Positions 1-5,775 of a stretch of DNA of 5,775 bases are shown piece after piece (position 1 is the first letter of the stretch; the number at the start of each line of letters is the position of its first letter). Origin of the DNA: Chloroflexota bacterium (GTDB lineage: Bacteria; Chloroflexota; Anaerolineae; Anaerolineales; Anaerolineaceae); the NCBI GenBank assembly GCA_021796375.1, contig JAJYJF010000166.1, forward strand, positions 1 to 5,775, given 5' to 3'. Both the position numbers and the translations under genes were made by a program. The notes under the pieces were generated by a model. It saw only the letters and a list, made by a program, of their open reading frames with translations, had not been told where the DNA came from and did no database searches.

Positions 1-63
1 CAGGAGCAGGATCTGACCTTGGCTATAGTCTTTGAACACCGGAGCAGTTGTTTTCTTAGGCAT
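1..63 (-). CDS. IS1182-type transposase, N-terminal fragment (runs off left edge)
   Basis: Only the first 21 codons are in the window. They read from the ATG at 63-61 and begin MPKKTTAPVFKDYSQGQ, followed by ILLL. A short basic start, then a VFK.Y..GQ..LL pattern, is how many IS1182-family DDE transposases begin, usually followed by a PPSLDELIP-like stretch that would lie beyond the left edge. The identification rests on this short motif plus the terminal-repeat-like hairpin 36 bp upstream. An in-frame stop lies five codons upstream of the ATG and no other start is apparent. A GGAG lies only 1 nt before the ATG, so the ribosome binding site is poorly spaced, as is common for weakly expressed transposases. 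Whether the gene is intact cannot be seen. It points the same way as the transporter cassette, so cassette read-through could reach it. Confidence 0.6.
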   Translation of the reverse strand, partial: MPKKTTAPVFKDYSQGQILLL

Positions 64-98
64 GCTCCGATTGAATCACATTCCCAATAAACCTGAAA

Positions 99-127
99 GG
101 GGCTGCCTCGACTTTTGAGACAGCCCC
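99..127. repeat. Terminal hairpin of the IS end, possible bidirectional terminator
   Basis: GGGGCTG (99-105) and CAGCCCC (121-127) are perfect 7-bp inverted arms. After one mismatch, CTC (107-109) pairs with GAG (117-119), leaving a 7-nt loop. On the plus strand a T-rich stretch follows (ATTTTT ending at 141). On the minus strand TTTC and GTTTATT follow. Either strand could therefore give weak intrinsic termination. Best read as the subterminal palindrome of the insertion sequence, which may also shield the transposase from outside transcription. A plain bidirectional terminator is the alternative. Confidence 0.6.
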
Positions 128-147
128 GTTGCTTAATTTTTCTTCTT

Positions 148-166
148 TCCTGCTCCCGGAGCGGGA
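148..166 (-). terminator. Hairpin just past the lipoprotein stop, weak terminator candidate
   Basis: An 8-bp stem (148-155 with 159-166, one G-T wobble) closes a 3-nt loop and starts 5 nt after the lipoprotein TAG. On the minus strand the downstream sequence is A-rich (AAGAAGAAAAATTAAG), not T-rich, so the classic U tract of an intrinsic terminator is missing. It may protect the 3' end of the mRNA, or be a terminator whose tail was separated by the neighbouring insertion. Confidence 0.35.
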
Positions 167-171
167 TCTGG

Positions 172-1182
172 CTAGCTGCCCAGGTTGAAGGTAAACCAGG
201 GCTGGTCCGGGTAGCTGGGAGACTTGATCAGGTCCACCGAGGTGGGGAAGGTCTTGTACAGCCCGTTGACGGTGATATTCACGTTGGTGTAGCTGCGGTA
301 GCTGTCGATGATGTAGCGGGTATCCACCGCGTCGACCGACTGGCTGCCGAAGTGGAAGGTCGCCAGGACCTCGTTCGGCTGCCCGATCACGATCGGCTCG
401 CTGGTCGCGTTCTGCGCCAGGACGGTCATGGTCAGGTGGTCGCTGTAGCGGGTGAGCTGGAGCGGCTGGATGGTCAGGCCGTAGATCTCCTGGACGGGCA
501 CGGTGAGGGTGTTGAAGTCGATGATGTTCTGCCAGTTATACAGCCACTGGCCGGCCTCCTGGCGCACGGGCCAGAGCTCGTCCTTCTGAGACTGGACGGG
601 CTTATTCGTCTTGGGGTCCGGCGCGGTCAGCGTGTACTGGACGTGCACCAGGATCGTGCTGGCGTTGAAGGGCTGGCTGTCCACCACCTTCAGGCCGGAC
701 CAGGCGTACCCCTGCGCTTTCATCTGGGTGAGCTGGTCGGCAACCTGGCTGGCGGTGGTGTTCGCCTCGAGCAGGCTGAAGGCGGAGAGGAGCGCGGACG
801 CCGAGTTGAAGTTGCCGTTCTGCAGGTCGGTGAAATATCCCTGCACCGTCTGGGCGGCCAGGTCGGAGCCGGTGATCACCGTCGGGGTGGGGGTGGGCAC
901 GTTGGCGATGGTGGGCATCGGGGTGGGCGTGGCGGTGGCGCGCCCGGCGCCGAACCCGCCGGAGGCGATGCGGGTGGCCAGGGCCGGGTCTCCCGCGACC
1001 CGGGTCTCAAACGCCGGGTTGTTGCGGAAGTTCCCTCCCCCGGTCCCGCCCGCGCCGGAGAAGTTCCCCGCGCCGCTCCCGCCGGTAGATGAGCTGGCGC
1101 TGGGGGTGGCCTGCGCCTGGCAGGCGGCCAGGACCAGGGTAAGGATGAGACCGGCCCAAACAATGTGCATTCTCTTGTTCAT
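172..1182 (-). CDS. Secreted lipoprotein linked to ABC transporter, NTF2-like fold suspected
   Basis: A 336-aa protein with a clear lipoprotein signal: basic MNKRMH start, hydrophobic core at residues 7-20 and lipobox LAAC with Cys21 as lipidation site. It should be anchored on the outer face of the membrane. Residues 22-80 are low complexity, rich in Ser, Gly, Asn and Phe, with two similar TRVAGD/TRIASG steps. Residues 83-101 form a Thr-Pro linker typical of Chloroflexota surface proteins. Residues 107-225 (QTVQGYFTDLQNGNFNSA to ELWPVRQEAGQWLYNW) have the pattern of an NTF2-like/DUF4878-type domain. Residues 235-336 look like a beta-rich Ig-like domain. No catalytic motif is seen. The ATG at 1182 is preferred over Met5 because it supplies the charged N-region, although its ribosome binding site is weak. 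It is the last gene of the cassette, 98 bp after the permease, so a role as extracytoplasmic accessory or substrate-binding partner is inferred, not shown. Confidence 0.85.
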   Translation of the reverse strand: MNKRMHIVWAGLILTLVLAACQAQATPSASSSTGGSGAGNFSGAGGTGGGNFRNNPAFETRVAGDPALATRIASGGFGAGRATATPTPMPTIANVPTPTPTVITGSDLAAQTVQGYFTDLQNGNFNSASALLSAFSLLEANTTASQVADQLTQMKAQGYAWSGLKVVDSQPFNASTILVHVQYTLTAPDPKTNKPVQSQKDELWPVRQEAGQWLYNWQNIIDFNTLTVPVQEIYGLTIQPLQLTRYSDHLTMTVLAQNATSEPIVIGQPNEVLATFHFGSQSVDAVDTRYIIDSYRSYTNVNITVNGLYKTFPTSVDLIKSPSYPDQPWFTFNLGS

Positions 1183-1215
1183 AAACGACTCGCTTTCGTA
1201 CTCATGTCGTGATCC

Positions 1216-1280
1216 GCGAATGGCGAACCGTGAATTGAAGATCCTTCACAATTCACTCTTCTCCATTCAAGATTCACCCT

Positions 1281-1285
<5 letters not shown>
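1216..1285. repeat. Degenerate 7-bp tandem repeat array with two opposed arms
   Basis: On the plus strand three consecutive heptamers GCGAATG, GCGAACC, GTGAATT start at 1216, 1223 and 1230. After a 7-bp junction (GAAGATC), six heptamers of the complementary type follow in exact 7-bp register: CTTCACA 1244, ATTCACT 1251, CTTCTCC 1258, ATTCAAG 1265, ATTCACC 1272, CTTTACT 1279. The minus-strand consensus is about nGTGAAT. The last unit overlaps the permease stop codon. The arms can fold: GTGAATTG (1230-1237) pairs perfectly with CAATTCAC (1249-1256). The array fills most of the permease-lipoprotein gap and is AT-richer than the genes around it. It recalls the short heptanucleotide repeats known between genes in cyanobacteria and some other bacteria. 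In the cassette mRNA it could act as a stability or attenuation hairpin. Confidence 0.7.
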
Positions 1286-3190
<1,905 letters not shown>

Positions 3191-3192
3191 GG

Positions 3193-4746
3193 CTAACCCC
3201 CTCCCGCTGGCCGCTGGCCGCCGGTCGAATTGCCGCCGGTTCCGCCGCCGTTAAAGTTCCGGGCGCCGCCACCGCCGAACCCGCCGCCCGTTTCCACCCG
3301 GACGCCGCCGCCGCCAAACATCCGGCCGAAGATGCCGCCAATACCGGCATTCGTCGTCGTTGTCGCCGGCGGGTTGAGGACCACCAGCTGGCCCACCTGC
3401 AGCCGGCTGTTGGTCACCTCGGTCTCCGTGGTGGAGGCCGCGCCGGTGGTGATGGGGATCATCACCAGGTTGCCGTTTTGCTCGATGTAGACTACTTGCC
3501 GGCCGCTGATCGTCTTAATCGCCCGGGTCGGGACGAGGATGGCGTTCGTCGCGCCCGGCACGGTGATCGTCGCCGAGGCCGTCATGCCGTTCATAATGGC
3601 CGGGTCGCGGTTGAGCAGCTCGACGGTGACGTCGTAGTTCACCACGCCGGAGGAAATCGTCCCCACGGTGGAGATGGCCGTCACTTTGCCCTGGTAGTTC
3701 GTGTTCGCGATGGCGTCAAAGTTCAGGACAACCGGCATGCCCATCTTAACCTTGTCGATATCCACCTCGGAAACCTGGATGTCGACATAGAGATGCGAGA
3801 GATCGTCGATCTGGAAGGCCTCGGTTTGAGCGTTCACCAGGTCTCCCGGCTTGCTGCTGACCACGGTCACGGTGCCGGCGATGGGGGCGGTCACTTTGGA
3901 GGTGTTCAGGATGGCCTGGTCCGCGGCCACCTTGGCCTGCGCGGCGGCGACGTCCTGGGGGTTCGGGCCGTTTTTGACCCGGTCCCAGGCGCGCTGAGCG
4001 TCGAGGAGGTTAGCCTGGGCCAGCTGCACGTTGGCGTTGGCCAGCTGGACTTCGAGGGGATCGGGGAGGCCGGAGACGTAATCCAGGTTCAGCTGCGCCT
4101 GGTCGTATTTCTGCTGCGCCGCGGCGAATTGGCTGAGCGCCGCCGCGTACTGCGTGTCATTCGTGTTCCGATCCTTGTTGCGGTTATAGATGGTGGCGGC
4201 GTCATCCAGGGCGTTCTGGGCCTGGATCAGGTTCGCCTGGGCGATGTCGATCGTCTGCTGGCTGGCGCGCTGGAACTGCTTGCTCTGGGCGGTCTTCTGC
4301 GCGGTCTGCAGCGCCTGTTCGTCCTGGATCAGGGTCACCTGGGCGTTGGCCCGCGCGACCCCGGAGTTGAGCAGGTCGTCCAGCGCCTTCTGATCCGCGG
4401 CCAGGTTGTTCTGAGCGTCGAGGTAGGCCTGGGGCAGGGAACCCGGGTTCAGCTCGCCGAGCACGTCCCCGACCTTCACCTGCTGCCCGTTGGTCACGTC
4501 GATCTTATCGACGATCCCGCTGGTGCCCCAGTTTAAAACCACCGTCTGGTTGGTGCGGATGTTGCCGGTCGCGCCCACGGTACCCGTAATATCCCCGCGC
4601 GTCACGGGGGACGTCTGGTACGAGCCGGGGGTGCCGGCCTGGGCCTGGGCCTGCAGGCGCGGAAGGGCGAAGTACACCCCGGCGCCGATCACAACGACCG
4701 CGACCACAACGATCCAAATCCATCTCCGGTTAGACTTTTTCTTCAT
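3193..4746 (-). CDS. MacA/HlyD-like membrane fusion (adaptor) protein with Gly-rich tail
   Basis: A 517-aa adaptor, anchored by one N-terminal transmembrane segment (about 9-28) after a basic KKKSNRR start; the rest lies outside the cytoplasm. Order of parts: first half of the lipoyl/barrel-sandwich domain (about 60-102, with [20 protein letters not shown]), a long Ala/Gln-rich coiled-coil hairpin (about 105-282), second half of the lipoyl domain (about 283-315, beginning [19 protein letters not shown]), beta-barrel (about 316-395) and membrane-proximal domain (about 396-460). Residues 469-517 are almost all Gly with Asn, Phe, Thr and Arg. The hairpin and the total length exceed those of typical MacA (about 370 aa). 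In MacAB-TolC the adaptor links the permease to an outer-membrane duct and stimulates the ATPase. If this organism is monoderm, the hairpin must contact the wall, substrate or another surface protein instead. It is the first gene of the cassette, with a good ribosome binding site. Confidence 0.94.
   Translation of the reverse strand: MKKKSNRRWIWIVVVAVVVIGAGVYFALPRLQAQAQAGTPGSYQTSPVTRGDITGTVGATGNIRTNQTVVLNWGTSGIVDKIDVTNGQQVKVGDVLGELNPGSLPQAYLDAQNNLAADQKALDDLLNSGVARANAQVTLIQDEQALQTAQKTAQSKQFQRASQQTIDIAQANLIQAQNALDDAATIYNRNKDRNTNDTQYAAALSQFAAAQQKYDQAQLNLDYVSGLPDPLEVQLANANVQLAQANLLDAQRAWDRVKNGPNPQDVAAAQAKVAADQAILNTSKVTAPIAGTVTVVSSKPGDLVNAQTEAFQIDDLSHLYVDIQVSEVDIDKVKMGMPVVLNFDAIANTNYQGKVTAISTVGTISSGVVNYDVTVELLNRDPAIMNGMTASATITVPGATNAILVPTRAIKTISGRQVVYIEQNGNLVMIPITTGAASTTETEVTNSRLQVGQLVVLNPPATTTTNAGIGGIFGRMFGGGGVRVETGGGFGGGGARNFNGGGTGGNSTGGQRPAGGG
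3200..3205 (-). promoter_or_regulatory. Ribosome binding site of the ATPase, inside the adaptor gene
   Basis: On the minus strand GGGAGG lies 9 nt before the ATPase ATG. The bases also encode the adaptor's last Gly codons (...PAGGG, stop at 3195-3193). Termination on the adaptor and initiation on the ATPase are therefore physically joined, which fixes the ATPase start at 3190. Confidence 0.75.
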
Positions 4747-4752
4747 GTAATC

Positions 4753-4757
4753 CCTCC
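4753..4757 (-). promoter_or_regulatory. Ribosome binding site of the adaptor gene
   Basis: Minus-strand GGAGG stands 6 nt before the ATG at 4746-4744, with an AT-rich stretch just upstream. This is the strongest Shine-Dalgarno match for a cassette gene and supports the chosen adaptor start. Confidence 0.8.
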
Positions 4758-4894
4758 AAAAATTCCCTCGGATTCTGTATCAATTCTGCTCTGCTCGAGC
4801 GGGGTGCGGCGATCCGAGTCTTTTCATTTTCCAGCGCGCAGGTCCGGCGGTTCAGAGAACGCGCCAATCCTGAGCACTTTGAACTATATCGAAT

Positions 4895-4917
4895 GCGCAC
4901 CCGCCGGTATAGTGCGC
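4895..4917. repeat. Dyad GCGCAC/GTGCGC in presumed cassette leader
   Basis: GCGCAC (4895-4900) and GTGCGC (4912-4917) are perfect inverted arms around an 11-bp spacer. If cassette transcription starts near 5035, this would form a GC-rich hairpin about 120-140 nt into a leader of roughly 290 nt. It could instead be a protein-binding site. An alternative minus-strand promoter with -10 TATAGT (4883-4888) and a weak -35 TATACC (4906-4911, 17-bp spacer) would overlap it, in which case the dyad would be an operator. Confidence 0.4.
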
Positions 4918-5041
4918 CGAATAACAACTGCCTGTGATCCGGCTCAGGTTCCGATATGACCCCAGTCATGCTTCTCCTGTGAAAACGTGCGATTTTCCCC
5001 CTCGGGCGCGGCCGGATCGCGACCCGTACTTGACTGCGCTC

Positions 5042-5071
5042 ATTGTAGGTCCTGACCCGCGTCACCCGCAA
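5042..5071 (-). promoter_or_regulatory. Candidate promoter of the transporter cassette
   Basis: On the minus strand TTGCGG (5071-5066) and TACAAT (5047-5042) are separated by 18 bp, a fair match to a housekeeping-sigma promoter (-35 good in its first three bases, -10 five of six). Transcription would start near 5035, giving a leader of about 290 nt before the adaptor ATG. The -35 lies inside the nested palindrome at 5052-5087, so a bound protein there would be expected to block it. A weaker candidate nearer the gene is noted under the 4895-4917 dyad. Confidence 0.4.
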
Positions 5072-5087
5072 GGGTGATTGCTGTCAG
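5052..5087. promoter_or_regulatory. Nested palindrome, putative operator between divergent promoters
   Basis: Two inverted repeats share one centre at 5069.5: inner TCACCC (5062-5067) with GGGTGA (5072-5077) around 4 bp, and outer CTGAC (5052-5056) with GTCAG (5083-5087). In all 11 of 18 symmetric pairs match, in two uninterrupted blocks separated by 5 bp. This geometry suits a dimeric or tetrameric DNA-binding protein. The site spans the spacer and -35 of the minus-strand promoter and is centred about 53 bp upstream of the predicted regulator transcript start. The adjacent response regulator is the natural candidate ligand, but that is inference. It could alternatively form an RNA hairpin only if transcription began further upstream. 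Confidence 0.5.
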
Positions 5088-5107
5088 ACGCCAGCCGAAA
5101 CCCCGCG

Positions 5108-5116
5108 TGCTACAAT
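5108..5116 (+). promoter_or_regulatory. Extended -10 promoter of the response regulator
   Basis: TGCTACAAT is a TGn-extended -10 element with five of six bases of TATAAT. No convincing -35 is found at 16-18 bp, which extended -10 promoters tolerate. The position where a -35 would sit borders the right half (GTCAG, 5083-5087) of the nested palindrome, consistent with activator-assisted initiation. Transcription would begin near 5123, leaving a leader of about 60 nt. Confidence 0.55.
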
Positions 5117-5172
5117 GCTTTCAAGGTTCAAAGGAGCCAAAGGGCGATTCGTGCGGGCTTTGAATGGCAGGT

Positions 5173-5176
5173 GGAG
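5173..5176 (+). promoter_or_regulatory. Ribosome binding site of the response regulator
   Basis: GGAG ends 6 nt before the ATG at 5183. An in-frame GTG at 5171 overlaps this site and would add only four residues (VENG) before MIRVLICDDQ. The ATG is preferred because the site is properly spaced for it and because receiver domains usually begin within a few residues of the first beta strand. Confidence 0.7.
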
Positions 5177-5182
5177 AACGGA

Positions 5183-5775
5183 ATGATCCGGGTGTTGATT
5201 TGCGATGACCAGCCCATGGTCAGTGAAGGGCTGCGCGCGATCTTGAGCACAGTGGCTGAGATCGAGGTCGCCGGACTGGCGAGCAATGGAGCGCAGGCAG
5301 TCGCTTTGGTTGAGCAGGCGCACCCCGACGTGGTGCTGCTGGATCTCAAGATGCCGGTCATGAACGGCCTGCAGGCCACCCGCGTGATTCGGAGCAAGTA
5401 TCCGGACGTCAAAGTGCTCGTCCTGACCACGTACGCCCTGGATGAGTGGGTCTTCGATGCGATCCACAGCGGGGCATCCGGGTACCTGCTGAAAGATACC
5501 CCGCGCGACGATCTGGTGGCGGCCATCCTGGGGACCGCGGACGGAAAAACGTTCATCGACCCCAGCGTGGCGGGGAAATTACTGGACAGCATCACCCACC
5601 AGAACATGCCGCTCAACTCGGAGCTGGTCAGTCGGCTGAGCGAGCGCGAGCTGGACGTGCTGGAGCTCCTGGCTCAGGGCCGCACCAACCCGGAAATCGC
5701 CCAGCAGCTGTACCTCTCGGATGGGACAGTGCGCAATTACATCAGCTCCATCCTGACCAAGCTGGAGGTCGCCGA
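5183..5775 (+). CDS. NarL/LuxR-family response regulator (3' end off window)
   Basis: The first 197 residues of a two-component transcription regulator. The N-terminal receiver domain (1-120) has the acidic pair Asp8-Asp9, phospho-acceptor Asp54 in VVLLDLKMP, the switch Thr82/Thr83 with Tyr84, and Lys104 in GYLLKD, so phosphorylation capacity looks intact. After a linker, a LuxR-type helix-turn-helix starts at about 150: LSERELDVLELLAQGRTNPE, then IAQQLYLSDGTVRNYISSIL with the recognition helix near 178-190. The frame leaves the window at KLEVA; family length (about 210-220 aa) implies only some 15-25 residues are missing. The gene is divergent from the transporter cassette and has its own extended -10 promoter. 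No sensor kinase is visible; it would most likely be encoded just downstream, beyond the edge. Regulation of the cassette and of itself through the palindrome at 5052-5087 is plausible by position only. Confidence 0.95.
   Translation, partial: MIRVLICDDQPMVSEGLRAILSTVAEIEVAGLASNGAQAVALVEQAHPDVVLLDLKMPVMNGLQATRVIRSKYPDVKVLVLTTYALDEWVFDAIHSGASGYLLKDTPRDDLVAAILGTADGKTFIDPSVAGKLLDSITHQNMPLNSELVSRLSERELDVLELLAQGRTNPEIAQQLYLSDGTVRNYISSILTKLEVA

Larger units (their letters stand above)
1..127 (-). mobile_element. Left end of an IS1182-like insertion sequence (partial)
   Basis: Read on the minus strand from position 127, the sequence starts GGGGCTGTCTCAAAAGT, resembling terminal inverted repeats recalled for IS1182-family elements. 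It then has a reverse copy of the first bases (GCAGCCCC) and, 64 nt in from the edge, the ATG of a transposase-like reading frame. The outer boundary at 127 is inferred from where the repeat begins. The other end and any target duplication lie outside the window, so the edge cannot be confirmed here. The element sits 44 bp downstream of the lipoprotein stop codon, in the same orientation as that gene. Confidence 0.5.
4747..5182. other. Divergent intergenic region between transporter cassette and regulator
   Basis: These 436 bp separate two divergently transcribed units and hold no convincing gene. The one longer minus-strand frame (113 codons from 5071) has Arg/Ser-rich, domain-free content and runs out of phase into the adaptor start. 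Visible signals are a candidate promoter on each strand, a nested palindrome between them, a 6-bp dyad in the presumed cassette leader, and a ribosome binding site for each gene. Base composition is more mixed than in the coding parts. No tRNA-like fold or riboswitch consensus was recognised. Confidence 0.8.

Noticed and set aside
943..1086. Gly-rich repeats in the lipoprotein considered as a CRISPR or tandem DNA repeat
   Set aside because: The repetition is at the amino-acid composition level. The DNA has no regular repeat length or spacers, so it is low-complexity coding sequence.
115..1092. 325-codon open frame on the plus strand opposite the lipoprotein gene
   Set aside because: Antisense shadow with Gly/Arg/Val/Asp-rich content and no recognisable motif. 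The opposite strand encodes a protein with a proper lipobox and domain-like pattern.
4730..5071. 113-codon minus-strand frame upstream of and overlapping the adaptor start
   Set aside because: Arg/Ser-rich sequence without domain or ribosome binding site. It would span the adaptor's own binding site and overlaps its start in another frame.
5128..5616. 162-codon and 127-codon minus-strand frames opposite the response regulator
   Set aside because: Both lie antisense to an unmistakable receiver and helix-turn-helix protein and show no family features.

Overview
This GC-rich window looks like a chromosomal segment from a Chloroflexota bacterium, most likely Anaerolineae-like. That placement is an inference from protein style: Thr-Pro linkers in a secreted lipoprotein, Gly/Asn-rich tails on exported proteins, and a MacB-type ABC cassette with no visible outer-membrane channel gene. 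No rRNA or other phylogenetic marker is present.

Layout from left to right. Positions 1-127 appear to be the end of an insertion sequence. It has a terminal inverted-repeat-like hairpin (99-127) and the first 21 codons of an IS1182-type transposase on the minus strand, running off the left edge. Next, all on the minus strand, is a compact transporter cassette. Its transcription order is membrane-anchored MacA/HlyD-like adaptor (4746-3193), MacB/LolD-type ATPase (3190-2507), MacB/FtsX-type permease (2510-1281) and a lipoprotein (1182-172). The first three genes are tightly coupled: 2 nt separate adaptor and ATPase, and ATPase and permease overlap by 4 nt. The lipoprotein follows after 98 bp that are almost entirely a degenerate 7-bp repeat array with two oppositely oriented arms (1216-1285).

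A 436-bp intergenic region (4747-5182) separates the cassette from a divergent NarL/LuxR-family response regulator (5183 to the right edge, truncated in its DNA-binding domain). Between the two likely promoters is a 36-bp nested palindrome (5052-5087). It covers the -35 of the putative cassette promoter and is centred about 53 bp upstream of the predicted start of the regulator transcript. The simplest working model is an export or envelope-stress ABC system (adaptor + ATPase + permease + surface lipoprotein) controlled by its divergent two-component regulator. The components are ordinary families. The less ordinary parts are the lipoprotein partner, its compositional similarity to the adaptor tail, the heptamer array and the divergent operator candidate.
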